Assembly (NCBI GenBank): GCA_964575715.1
Contig: CAZNSG010000202.1
Coordinates: forward strand, 1 to 47,654
Source of the DNA: PNAI01 sp964575715
GTDB lineage: Bacteria > Pseudomonadota > Alphaproteobacteria > Rhizobiales > Xanthobacteraceae
Direction of reading: 5' to 3'
DNA length: 47,654 nucleotides
The notes below the pieces were generated by a model that saw only the letters and a program-made list of their open reading frames with translations, did not search any database and had not been told where the DNA came from. Shown piece by piece: positions 15,688-23,659 of this stretch. Every line of letters starts with the position of its first letter. Position 1 is the stretch's first letter. The position numbers and the translations under genes were made by a program.

Positions 15688-15978
15688 GTGACCCCCGCCG
15701 CATTCAAGCGCAGCTTGTCCCATCGCGTGCCGCCCAAGCTGGCCGGCCCGGCGCTGGCGGCGCTGTGGTGGGCCAAGAAAGGCAATTGGGACACGGCGCA
15801 CCGCATCGTCATGAACGCGCAAGGCCGCGACGCCGCCTGGGTGCACGCCTTTCTGCACCGCGTCGAGGGTGACGAGGGCAACGCGCGCTATTGGTACACG
15901 CAGGCGAGGCGGCGCCCCGCAACCGGCAATTCTGATACAGAATGGGACGCAATCGTTACTGCACTGACCGGCGTTTGA
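15688..15978 (+). CDS. Small unknown protein (W-rich, helical)
   Basis: Not recognised by function; it resembles a conserved small hypothetical protein of Hyphomicrobiales that I recall with the same run: LAALWWAKKGNWDTAHRIV, then DAAWVHAFLHRVEGDEGNARYWY. The repeated helix-turn-helix spacing of aromatic and Ala residues suggests a TPR-like helical hairpin. The start is uncertain: GTG 15688 gives 96 residues; GTG 15664 gives 104 and would overlap the PIN toxin gene by seven bases. No membrane segment is present. Its place directly behind a toxin-antitoxin pair may be incidental. Confidence 0.6.
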   Translation: MTPAAFKRSLSHRVPPKLAGPALAALWWAKKGNWDTAHRIVMNAQGRDAAWVHAFLHRVEGDEGNARYWYTQARRRPATGNSDTEWDAIVTALTGV

Positions 15979-16055
15979 GCCGACGTTGGCGCGCGCCGAC
16001 TCGATCGTCGCCATCGCGTGCGGCCGCCGGATCGGGTCATCAATGAAGCCAATGC

Positions 16056-16757
16056 TCACCGGGCGCCAACTTCCAGTCCATGTTTCTTGAATACGGGAAA
16101 GTTCGCCTGCACGGTCAAGAACCAGACGAGTTCGCGCGCGGCATCTTGATTTTTTGCCCCCGTTTGGATGCCACAGGAGAACACGGTGACGTGCTGGACA
16201 TCGGCGGGGAGCGGACCAACAAAATCGACTCCGGGAACGTGCACGAGCTCACTTACTTGCTGGAATCCGATTTCGGCGGCGCCGCTGGTGATGATCGTGC
16301 AGACCGTGCCGCCGGAAGGGACCTGCTGGGTCTTGGCCTTCACTGCAGCGGCAATACCCATGCGTTCAAACAGACCGGCTAGATAAACGCCGCTCGGTCC
16401 GGTGGAATAGCCGACGGTCTTGGCAGCCAGAAGTGCTTGCTTGACCGCCGCGCCCGAGCCGATGTCGGGCTTGCGCGCGCCCGCCCGCACGGCAACGCCG
16501 ATGCCCGACCGCGCGATCTCAACGCGGCTGCCGGCAGCAATTTTGCCTTGCATGATCAGCTCGTCGAGCGAAGTGCTGGAGACGATGATGAGATCGAAAG
16601 TCTCGCCCGCCGCGAGCCGCCTCATAATGTCGACCGTCCCTGCCCATGTGGTCGAGACCCGGTGGCCGGCGGCGCGCTCGAAGAGCGGCACAAGCTCAAG
16701 ATGGGCCTTCTTGGTGGCGAGCGAGGAGAGAACTTTGATTTCAACCACGAGAGTCAT
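16056..16757 (-). CDS. ModA-like substrate-binding protein without a signal peptide
   Basis: 233 residues with the fold pattern of molybdate-type periplasmic binding proteins (KVLSSLATKKAHLELVPLFERAAGHRV, AGETFDLIIVSS, ARSGIGVAVRAGARKPDI, GYSTGPSGVYLAGLFERMGI, ITSGAAEIGFQQVSEL). The N-terminus begins directly with mature-like sequence and has no signal peptide, so either it stays in the cytoplasm or the start lies elsewhere; I see no better start upstream. No ABC permease or ATPase gene accompanies it. It may be a soluble anion sensor or a remnant. It is divergent from gatB. Confidence 0.75.
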   Translation of the reverse strand: MTLVVEIKVLSSLATKKAHLELVPLFERAAGHRVSTTWAGTVDIMRRLAAGETFDLIIVSSTSLDELIMQGKIAAGSRVEIARSGIGVAVRAGARKPDIGSGAAVKQALLAAKTVGYSTGPSGVYLAGLFERMGIAAAVKAKTQQVPSGGTVCTIITSGAAEIGFQQVSELVHVPGVDFVGPLPADVQHVTVFSCGIQTGAKNQDAARELVWFLTVQANFPVFKKHGLEVGAR

Positions 16758-16852
16758 GCCTGATGGAGAAGCACGGATGCTATGATTAGCGTAACGCCAA
16801 GTGCCAGTCTAATAGCTTGCCGTCCACGCCGAGAGGCGATAGAGCGGCCGCC

Positions 16853-18322
16853 ATGAGCGCCCAATCCAAACCCTCGAAGCTCATCAAGGGCGCCACCGGC
16901 GACTGGGAGGTCGTCATCGGCATGGAGGTGCATGCCCAGGTCACCTCCAGCTCCAAGCTGTTTTCCGGCGCCTCGACAGCATTCGCCGGCGCGCCGAATT
17001 CCCATGTCGCGCTGGTTGATGCGGCGATGCCGGGCATGCTTCCCGTCATCAACGAGGAATGCGTGCGGCAGGCGGTCCGCACCGGCCTGGGACTCAAAGC
17101 CAAGATCAATCTGAAGTCGGTGTTCGAACGCAAAAACTATTTCTATCCCGATCTGCCGCAGGGCTATCAGATCAGCCAGTACAAATCCCCGATCGTGGGC
17201 GAGGGCGAGATCGCCGTCGATTTGCCGGACGGGGAAACGATCAAAGTCGGCATCGAGCGGCTGCATCTCGAGCAGGACGCCGGCAAGTCGCTGCACGACC
17301 AGCACCCTTCGATGTCCTATGTCGACCTCAACCGCGCGGGCGTGGCGCTGATGGAGATTGTCTCCAAGCCCGATTTGCGCTCGGCCGAGGAGGCCAAGGC
17401 CTATTTGAGCAAGCTGCGCACCATCATGCGTTATCTCGGCACCTGCGACGGCGACATGGAGAAGGGCAGTCTGCGCGCGGACGTCAACATCTCGGTGCAC
17501 CGGCCGGGCGCGGCGCTCGGCACGCGTTGCGAGATCAAGAACGTCAATTCGATCCGATTTGTCGGACAGGCGGTAGAGTATGAGGCGCGGCGCCAGATCG
17601 GCATCCTCGAGGATGGCGGCAAGATCGAGCAGGAGACGCGGCTGTTCGACTCCGACAAGGGCGAAACGCGCTCCATGCGCAGCAAGGAAGAGGCGCACGA
17701 TTATCGCTACTTCCCCGACCCCGATCTGCTGCCGCTGGAAATCGATGCGGCCTTTGTCGATAGCCTCAAGTCCGGTCTGCCGGAGCTGCCCGACGAAAAA
17801 AAGGCGCGCTTTGCCAAGGACTACGGGCTGTCGAGCTACGATACCGATGTGCTGGCGAACGAACTGGCGCTGGCCAATTATTTCGAAGCGGTGGCAAAGG
17901 GGCGCGACGCCAAGGTGGCGGCCAATTGGGTGATCAACGAGCTAACGGGCCGCCTCAACAAGGAGGGCAGGGACATCACTGCGTCGCCGGTAAGCACAGA
18001 GCAGCTTGGCGCGGTGCTTGACCTAATCGGCGAAGGGGTCATCTCGGGCAAGATCGCCAAGGATGTCTTCGATATTGTCTGGAGTAAGGGGGGAGATCCG
18101 CGCAGCATTGTCGATGAGCGGGGCCTGAAACAGGTTACGGACCTGGGCGCGATCGAGAAGGTGGTCGACCAAATCATCATCCAAAACCCCGATAAGGTGG
18201 CGCAGGCCAAGGCGAATGCGAAACTCCTCGGCTGGTTTGTCGGCCAGGCGATGAAAGCCTCCGGCGGCAAGGCCAATCCGCAGACCGTGAACGATCTGCT
18301 CAAGAAAAAACTCGGGATTTAA
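16853..18322 (+). CDS. gatB: Glu-tRNA(Gln)/Asp-tRNA(Asn) amidotransferase subunit B
   Basis: Kinase-like subunit that binds the misacylated tRNA, activates it with ATP and accepts ammonia from GatA. 489 residues from ATG 16853. Motifs: WEVVIGMEVHAQ (residues 18-29), then the PYDL-like segment SVFERKNYFYPDLPQGYQISQ, GIERLHLEQDAGKS, DLNRAGVALMEIVSKPD, GTRCEIKNVNS and the helical C-terminal tail domain ending NDLLKKKLGI. An ATG at 16817 in the same frame is probably not used, because family similarity begins later. It stands apart from gatC and gatA, which is common in this order. Confidence 0.96.
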   Translation: MSAQSKPSKLIKGATGDWEVVIGMEVHAQVTSSSKLFSGASTAFAGAPNSHVALVDAAMPGMLPVINEECVRQAVRTGLGLKAKINLKSVFERKNYFYPDLPQGYQISQYKSPIVGEGEIAVDLPDGETIKVGIERLHLEQDAGKSLHDQHPSMSYVDLNRAGVALMEIVSKPDLRSAEEAKAYLSKLRTIMRYLGTCDGDMEKGSLRADVNISVHRPGAALGTRCEIKNVNSIRFVGQAVEYEARRQIGILEDGGKIEQETRLFDSDKGETRSMRSKEEAHDYRYFPDPDLLPLEIDAAFVDSLKSGLPELPDEKKARFAKDYGLSSYDTDVLANELALANYFEAVAKGRDAKVAANWVINELTGRLNKEGRDITASPVSTEQLGAVLDLIGEGVISGKIAKDVFDIVWSKGGDPRSIVDERGLKQVTDLGAIEKVVDQIIIQNPDKVAQAKANAKLLGWFVGQAMKASGGKANPQTVNDLLKKKLGI

Positions 18323-18897
18323 TTTATTGCGTTCGTATTCGTGCGCGCATCGGAATTGATCCAACGTACCGCGCGCAATCTCTTTCACGCTGAAAACCGA
18401 TCGCGATCGGCAAGCGACTTTGGTGGAGATCGATCGCGCGCGCGAATCACTTTTGCATCGATTCGTTCAATTTCGGTCGTATGAGTGACCGTGCATGGTC
18501 AAAAATGCCGTGTTGTATGAAAAATTTTCCACGGACAAATATGCTTGCTTGCGGCACGCACAAGATGCCTCCGCAAGAGCGCGAGCAAACGCTTGCGCAC
18601 GCAATTACAAATGCGCGGGCACGGCAGTTCGTATCGTCGAAAACCCGCAATTCATAAGGGTTATTGCAACATCAGAAATTTTGACTGACGCGCCATTTTC
18701 AGGGTTGACGAAGGTTTGCGCACGGCAACTTCACGCATCGTGCGCGTGCGCGTTGCGGCGTGCGGTCTCAGACACATTTACGCCGCAAGCCTTAAAGTCG
18801 CTGTTTTTTTTATCGGGCTGTAGTAATCCGAATGCAGTGCAAGTCGATTCGCGACTGCACTTAGCGACGTCGCCACTTTTGATATCAGGAGAGCAGC
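18323..18897. other. 575-base gap with a probable promoter/leader for a micro-ORF
   Basis: No gene of normal size is supported. The stretch is rich in CGCG and TGCGC words and less compositionally biased than coding neighbours. At 18835-18862 a hairpin is formed by AGTGCAAGTCG and CGACTGCACT (one bulged base), followed by a palindrome GCGACGTCGC, shortly before the Lys/Arg micro-ORF. A TTGACG near 18703 is a possible -35 element. A T8 run at about 18803-18810 has no hairpin before it that I can find. The region could hide a small RNA, but nothing proves it. Confidence 0.4.
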
Positions 18898-18957
18898 ATG
18901 GCGAAGAAGAGAAAGAAGGCAGCGGCGAAGAAGACGAAGCGTCGGAAGAAGAAGTAA
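18898..18957 (+). CDS. 19-residue Lys/Arg-rich micropeptide
   Basis: Reads MAKKRKKAAAKKTKRRKKK, then TAA: 13 of 19 residues are Lys or Arg, like a histone H1 or protamine tail. AGGAGA sits at 18887-18892, six bases before the ATG, a good ribosome site. An inverted repeat after the stop (18974-18983 with 18997-19006) could end the transcript, and a hairpin lies just before the gene. Such peptides can bind DNA or RNA. Against it, low-complexity micro-ORFs arise easily, so expression needs proof. The frame is too short to judge by codon usage. Confidence 0.6.
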   Translation: MAKKRKKAAAKKTKRRKKK

Positions 18958-18973
18958 CTTCCTACCGCTTTGA

Positions 18974-19006
18974 AATCTTCGACGACTTAAATTCAGGTCG
19001 AAGATT
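18974..19006 (+). terminator. Inverted repeat after the Lys/Arg micro-ORF
   Basis: Perfect 10-bp arms AATCTTCGAC (18974-18983) and GTCGAAGATT (18997-19006) with a 13-base loop, 16 bases after the micro-ORF stop. There is no T-run afterwards, so it may stabilise rather than terminate. Confidence 0.5.
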
Positions 19007-19085
19007 GCTTCGCACGGGCCGGTAAGCTTCGAGGGGTGATAAGCAATTGCTGTCAACCGCGGGGCGCCGGTTCCGGAAGACAAAA

Positions 19086-19133
19086 GAGGGCGTCGAGGAG
19101 ACTTCAGGTCTCACCGACGCCCTCGGTGTTTTT
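19086..19133 (+). terminator. Bidirectional rho-independent terminator
   Basis: Arms GAGGGCGTCG (19086-19095) and CGACGCCCTC (19115-19124), with an inner pair GAGAC/GTCTC, then GGTGTTTTT to 19133 on the plus strand. On the minus strand the same hairpin is followed by TTTTGT, so it can also end the gene at 19157-19408. It probably separates the micro-ORF transcript from the convergent neighbour. Confidence 0.85.
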
Positions 19134-19156
19134 AAAGGCGAGCGCGCGCTTTGCGC

Positions 19157-19408
19157 TCAGGCGCCCTTGAGGCGCTTATTGCAGGCTCGGTAGAATTTTG
19201 TCCACGTCATGCCTTTTTCAACTTTTTTGGCTGCCTTGGCCTCCTTCCATTCGGCGCTACACCGTTTCTGCCGCTCGCGCGCCGCCGTCTGCGCGGCGGT
19301 CGGCGGTTTCGCAGTGGTGGACTGGCCGTATGCCGGACCCGCGGCAGGCAGGAGCGGCGAGGTGAGCAGAGCAACAGCCAATACGGCCGAAAGTGCGTAC
19401 TTGAACAT
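19157..19408 (-). CDS. Small secreted protein, unknown function
   Basis: 83 residues from ATG 19408, preceded by a GGAG about seven bases upstream. A signal peptide is evident (KYALSAVLAVALLTSPLLPAAGPAYG, cut probably after the last Ala-Tyr-Gly region). The mature part has Thr/Ala/Gln-rich sequence, then RQKRCSAEWKEAKAAKKVEKG and a Trp-Thr-Lys-Phe-Tyr segment, ending CNKRLKG. The two Cys and the aromatic pattern recur in short periplasmic proteins of Hyphomicrobiales, but no function is known to me. The frame is open upstream to 19486, but the signal peptide fixes the start. Convergent with the micro-ORF transcript; divergent from the GST gene. Confidence 0.7.
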   Translation of the reverse strand: MFKYALSAVLAVALLTSPLLPAAGPAYGQSTTAKPPTAAQTAARERQKRCSAEWKEAKAAKKVEKGMTWTKFYRACNKRLKGA

Positions 19409-19531
19409 CGGAGAGCTCCCATCTTGTTGAGCGCAGGTAAACCGCAAACCGGAATGAGACCGTTGCGGCTTGCGTGCGCGCGACATAAACAGGATACAGC
19501 CTACGATCGGCCTCTTCCAGAAGGAAACATC

Positions 19532-20311
19532 ATGGTTCGTCCCAAGCCTAGAAGCCGGGCCAAGTCCAAATCGAGAGCAATAACGAAGAAGGCTAGGACC
19601 GCGCGCGGCGCGTCCGCCAGGCCGATCGATCTCTATTACTGGCCGACGCCCAACGGCTGGAAAATCTCGATCATGCTTGAGGAATGCGCACTACCCTACA
19701 ACGTGATCCCGGTGAACATCTCCAAGGGCGATCAGTTTAAGCCGGAATTCCTGAAAATCTCCCCCAACAACAGGATGCCGACCATTGTCGATCACGATGG
19801 TCCGGGCGGACGGCCGATCTCGTTGTTCGAGTCCGGAGCGATCCTGCAGTATCTCGGTCGCAAAACCGGCAAATTCTATCCGGCCGACGAGCGCAGCCTT
19901 GTCGAGGTTGACCAATGGCTGTTCTGGCAAATGGCCAACCTCGGCCCCAAGGCCGGTGAGGCAAACCACTTTCGCAACTATGCCGCGGCGGAAAAGCAGC
20001 ACTATGCGATCGATCGCTTCACCAACGAGATGAACCGCATCTATGGCGTGATGAACAGGCGGCTCATGGATCGCCAATTCCTCGCCGGCAAGTATTCGAT
20101 CGCCGATATCGCCTGCATCGGCTGGGCCAGCCGCTACGAGCGCCAGGGCCAGGACATGAACCAGTTCCCCCACGTCAAACGCTGGATGGACACGATTTTG
20201 GCGCGTCCGGCGGTCAAGCGCGGCATGGGAATTAGGGTCGAGGCCGCGAGCCAGGTCAATATGCAGGATCCAAAGGTGCGGGCGGTGCTGTTTAATCAGC
20301 GCTCCCGCTAA
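19532..20311 (+). CDS. Glutathione S-transferase, YfcG/Ure2p-like, with a basic N-terminal tail
   Basis: 259 residues. After a 30-residue Lys/Arg-rich tail (RPKPRSRAKSKSRAITKKAR) comes a GST N-terminal thioredoxin fold (IDLYYWPTPNGWKISIMLEE, NISKGDQFKPEFLKISPNN, MPTIVDHDGPGG, SLFESGAILQYL), then the all-helical C-terminal domain with FLAGKYSIADIACIGWASRYE. The pattern matches the YfcG class, which shows disulphide-bond reductase activity with glutathione. ATG 19532 is preceded by AAGGAAA at 19521-19527. The basic tail is not part of the usual fold and may bind nucleic acid or be poorly ordered; an internal start after it has no visible ribosome site. Confidence 0.9.
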   Translation: MVRPKPRSRAKSKSRAITKKARTARGASARPIDLYYWPTPNGWKISIMLEECALPYNVIPVNISKGDQFKPEFLKISPNNRMPTIVDHDGPGGRPISLFESGAILQYLGRKTGKFYPADERSLVEVDQWLFWQMANLGPKAGEANHFRNYAAAEKQHYAIDRFTNEMNRIYGVMNRRLMDRQFLAGKYSIADIACIGWASRYERQGQDMNQFPHVKRWMDTILARPAVKRGMGIRVEAASQVNMQDPKVRAVLFNQRSR

Positions 20312-20329
20312 GGTGGGATCGGCAGGAAA

Positions 20330-20490
20330 TGATCGTGTCCCGGGCGCGGCGCAGCACGTAGCGTTAGCGGAGTGATGCGCCGCAGACCCGGGACCCATGA
20401 TATGAGCTTTCAAACTTCTGGGTCCCGGATCAGCGGCGCACCGTTTCGCGCTTACGCGCTCACGCTGCGCCGCATCCGGGACACGAGATA
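20330..20490. repeat. Composite intergenic repeat, copy a
   Basis: Begins ATGATCGTGTCCCGGGCGCGGCGCAG and ends TGCGCCGCATCCGGGACACGAG, so its outer parts pair; internally CAGACCCGGGACCCATGAT and TCTGGGTCCCGGATCAGCGG also pair. It shares the same word order (cccggg, gcgca, gatcagcgg, gcatccgggacac) with elements at 21116-21325 and 30648-30937. The rest of the gap up to 20800 contains a small palindrome GGCAACATTGTTGCC near 20524-20538 and no supported gene. Confidence 0.7.
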
Positions 20491-20800
20491 GCCGCGGCGC
20501 CCGTCACGGTTATGGGCGATAACGGCAACATTGTTGCCATGGTTATCGGCGGCCCAATTGCAAGGGTTAGCGCAGCGTCACCGCAAATGCGAAGTCGCGG
20601 TAATGCGGGCACTTGCCTGCTTAATGGAGCGTTTGCGCGCTGCGGCAAGTTCGCGACTTTCATCGCTCATTCATTACAACGATTAAACTGCTGTTCAAAT
20701 TTTCTCCCGATGATAGCGACGCTCGGCCAAACATTGGATCGAGCGGCAAGGTGTGTGGTCCGAATGCAAACCGGCACGCGCGCCACTAGGGGAGGCAAGT

Positions 20801-21109
20801 ATGGCCCGCTCGACCACCGCCGAATATGCGGAACCGGTGCTCACAGATCCGTCACCGGGGGAGTTTTTCGCTCTCGGCATGCAGTGCTCCATCGGCGGCG
20901 AGATTCCGGTCGATCTGGTGTCGGCGCATAAATGGTTCAATCTCGCGGCCATGGGGGGCATTGAGGACGCAATTCGGCTTCGCCGCGAGATCGCGGCGCA
21001 GATGTCGAATGTGGAGATCGGCGCGGCGCAGCGCGCGGCGCGCGACTACATCAAGCAGCATCCGGAATCGTTCGCCCCGCCGGCGCAGCGGCTGCACGCG
21101 GCGGCATAG
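20801..21109 (+). CDS. Sel1-like repeat protein
   Basis: 102 residues. A Sel1/TPR-like unit is recognisable: FFALGMQCSIGGEIPVDLVSAHKWFNLAAMGGIEDAIRLRREIAAQM, followed by a second helix pair ending in ARDYIKQHPESF. Sel1 repeats mediate protein-protein contacts. The start is strong: AGGGGAGG at 20788-20795 before ATG 20801. This one-repeat type is common in Hyphomicrobiales, of unknown function. It stands alone between repeat elements and the tRNA gene. Confidence 0.8.
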   Translation: MARSTTAEYAEPVLTDPSPGEFFALGMQCSIGGEIPVDLVSAHKWFNLAAMGGIEDAIRLRREIAAQMSNVEIGAAQRAARDYIKQHPESFAPPAQRLHAAA

Positions 21110-21115
21110 AGCCTT

Positions 21116-21325
21116 AGAGCATGATCGTTCAGAATTGATTCACGTGTCCCGGATGCGGTGCACCGCTGATCCGGGACCGCCACAGGCTGGAACGATCCCG
21201 GGTCTGCAGCGCACCGCTGCCCCCGGCTCTCGCCATAGCGCGTCGAAGACGCGCGTACACGCGCTTATGGCTCGGCCGGGGTTCGCGCTGCGCTGCGCCC
21301 GGGACACGCGTGGCGTATCGTTGCT
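21116..21325. repeat. Composite intergenic repeat, copy b
   Basis: Starts GAGCATGATCGTTCAGAATTGA and runs CACGTGTCCCGGATGCGGTGCA, then CTGATCCGGGACCGCCACAG, CGATCCCGGGTCTGCAG and ends with CCCGGGACACGCGT. It matches, in reverse complement, the element at 30648-30937, which has the same blocks in opposite order and orientation. The two copies face each other across the methyltransferase/porin/OGT block. Confidence 0.75.
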
Positions 21326-21374
21326 ATGACGTTGCCTTGCCAAGGCCATTGTCGTCGGGCATATCGGCCGCGAC

Positions 21375-21467
21375 GGAGACGTGGCCGAGTGGCTGAAGGC
21401 GGCGGTTTGCTAAACCGTTATACGGCCTAAAGCCGTATCGAGGGTTCGAATCCCTCCGTCTCCGCCA
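21375..21467 (+). tRNA. tRNA-Ser(GCU)
   Basis: Class II tRNA. Acceptor arms GGAGACG (21375-21381) and CGTCTCC (21457-21463) pair perfectly; G21464 is the discriminator and CCA (21465-21467) is encoded. The D-arm region reads GGCCGAGTGGCTGAAGGC, the anticodon loop TTGCTAA gives anticodon GCT (21409-21411), so it reads AGC and AGU Ser codons. A long variable arm (TACGGC-CTAAA-GCCGTA) and the T-arm GGGTTCGAATCCC complete the fold. Confidence 0.97.
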
Positions 21468-21643
21468 TCCTGCTTCGCAGCTTCGGCTGGCAAGCCATCC
21501 TTGCGCTCACGTAAATCCTTACGCTCATGTAAGAAGCAGCGAAGGCTGCCCGTCGAAGCCCATAGGGCGAAGACGGGCGATGTTCGATGAAATATGTTTA
21601 GCTGCTTCGCAGCATCGACTGGCAAGCCATCTTGGAGCGCCGG

Positions 21644-23659
21644 ATGAATCGAAAAGAACGCCGCGCCGCGCACAAGCGGGGGCCGGGCGGCGCTGTTGTC
21701 GGCGCCGGTGTTCTTGGCGCTCCTGGCGGCAGCGCGCGGATCGGATCGTTGCCGCCGGCGCAAGCCGCGCAGTTGTTTGTGCAGGCGGCCAAGCTTCGGA
21801 TGAATGGCGAAATAGAGGAGGCGGACAGGCTTTGCCGCAGCATTCTCGCCAGCTATCCCGAACACGCCGGCTGCCTGCATATCCGCGGCTCAATTGCCTT
21901 GCAGCTCGGCCGTCCCGATGTTGCGGCCGAGATGATCGGCAAGGCGATCGCGTCGCGCGACGACATCGCGGCCTACCACGACGACTTGGGCATTGCGTTG
22001 CATGCGCTCGGCCGGACGGGCGAAGCCATCGCCCATCATCGGCGCGCAATCCACCTCGAACCTGACAGCGCGCGCAGCTACAACAACCTCGCCGTCAGGC
22101 TGATGGAGCAGGGCCAGCTCACCGAGGCGGCGGCGCAATTCGCGCACGCGCTGGTGCTCACGCCGGAGCTGTTGGATAGCTATGCGGATGTAGCCGCAAC
22201 GCTGTTCCAACTCAATCCGGCTCTGCAAGCGGCCGTCGCGCGCGCCGACGCGGCCTGGCCGTGCCGCTTGCCGATCGAGGAATTGTTCGGACTCGCGGGA
22301 TTGCGGGCGGTTTTTGGCGATCCGTTGCTGCAACGTGTTCTGGTGTCCGCGCAGGTGCGCGACATCACGATCGAGCGCTTGCTCACGAGCGTGCGCTGGG
22401 CGTTGCTGAAATCCGCAACGCATGCGAGCGCTGAAGTTGGCGCCGATGAAAGCGGGCTGATTTTTTGCTGCGCGCTGGCGAGGCAATGTTTCATCAACGA
22501 ATACGTGTTCGCGACGACGCCGGAGGAGTTGGAAGAGCTCGAGCGGCTCAAGCAATCGCTGATGGCCGCGCTCGCAGGCAAGTCCGCGCCGCCGCCGCTG
22601 TGGCTGGCGGCGGCCGGCAGCTACGAGGCGCTCAGTGCGCTGCCCAACGCGGAGGCGCTGCTCGATCATTCGTGGCCCGCGGCCGTTGACGATCTTCTGA
22701 CCCAGCAATTGCGCGAGCCGCTTGAAGAGCGGCGCATCCGCGCGACCATTGCGCCGCTCACCGCGATCGAGGATGCGACTTCATTGCTGGTCCAGCAGCA
22801 ATACGAGGAAAATCCATATCCGCGCTGGGTTTTGCCGCCATCCAGGCTGGCGCAGGCGCAGCTGACGGTTGAGGAATATCTGAACCGGAAATTTCCGGCG
22901 GTCGCGTTGCTCGGCCACGGCAATAGCGACGGTAGCGACGGCGCCGACATCTTGATCGCGGGCTGCGGCACGGGCCGGCATCCGATCCTGGTGGCGCAGA
23001 TGTACAAGAACGCGCGCGTGCTCGCCGTCGATCTGAGCCTGGCGAGCCTGGCCTATGCGGCGCGCGAGACGCGCAGGCTGGGGATCGGCAACATCACCTA
23101 CGCGCAGGCGGATGTTCTCAAGCTGCCGTCGCTCGGGCGGAGTTTCGATGTGGTTGACGCCAGCGGCGTGCTGCATCATCTCGCCGATCCGGTGGCGGGC
23201 TGGCAGGCGCTGGTGGCGCTGGTGCGGCCAAACGGTTTTATGCACATCGGCCTCTACAGCGAGCTGGCGCGCCGCGATATCGTCGCCGCGCGCGCCTACT
23301 GCGCCGAACATGGCTATCGCCCGAGCGCGGTGGACATTCGCGCCGCGCGGCATGAGCTGGTGGGCACGGAATTCAAAAGCCTTGCGCGGGTCAACGATTT
23401 TTACAGCACGAGCGAATGCCGCGATCTGCTGTTTCACGTGCAGGAGCACCGCTTCACGCTTGCGCAAATCCAGGCGTTCCTCGCCGTGCACGATTTGCGA
23501 TTCATCGGCTTCGATCTCGCGAAAGGGGTGCAAGCTGACTACGTCCAGCGCTTTCCCGACGATCCGGCGATGCGCGATCTGGCGCACTGGCATGTGTTTG
23601 AGTCCGAACGGCCCGCCACGTTCGTCGCCATGTACCAATTCTGGATACAGAAGCGATAG
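21644..23659 (+). CDS. TPR-repeat protein fused to a SAM methyltransferase
   Basis: 671 residues from ATG 21644 (a TTG 12 bases earlier is in frame). A basic N-terminus (MNRKERRAAHKR) is followed by tetratricopeptide helices at about residues 35-190, a less conserved middle, and a Rossmann-fold methyltransferase domain with ADILIAGCGTGRHP near residue 435 (SAM-binding glycine motif), ARVLAVDLSLASL, ITYAQADVLKLP and FDVVDASGVLHHLADP. TPR-methyltransferase fusions in this order occur near protein- or polysaccharide-modifying glycosyltransferases. The gene is in the same orientation as the two OGT-like genes downstream, but a porin gene stands between. Its substrate is not known. It follows the tRNA-Ser gene by about 180 bases. 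Confidence 0.88.
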   Translation: MNRKERRAAHKRGPGGAVVGAGVLGAPGGSARIGSLPPAQAAQLFVQAAKLRMNGEIEEADRLCRSILASYPEHAGCLHIRGSIALQLGRPDVAAEMIGKAIASRDDIAAYHDDLGIALHALGRTGEAIAHHRRAIHLEPDSARSYNNLAVRLMEQGQLTEAAAQFAHALVLTPELLDSYADVAATLFQLNPALQAAVARADAAWPCRLPIEELFGLAGLRAVFGDPLLQRVLVSAQVRDITIERLLTSVRWALLKSATHASAEVGADESGLIFCCALARQCFINEYVFATTPEELEELERLKQSLMAALAGKSAPPPLWLAAAGSYEALSALPNAEALLDHSWPAAVDDLLTQQLREPLEERRIRATIAPLTAIEDATSLLVQQQYEENPYPRWVLPPSRLAQAQLTVEEYLNRKFPAVALLGHGNSDGSDGADILIAGCGTGRHPILVAQMYKNARVLAVDLSLASLAYAARETRRLGIGNITYAQADVLKLPSLGRSFDVVDASGVLHHLADPVAGWQALVALVRPNGFMHIGLYSELARRDIVAARAYCAEHGYRPSAVDIRAARHELVGTEFKSLARVNDFYSTSECRDLLFHVQEHRFTLAQIQAFLAVHDLRFIGFDLAKGVQADYVQRFPDDPAMRDLAHWHVFESERPATFVAMYQFWIQKR

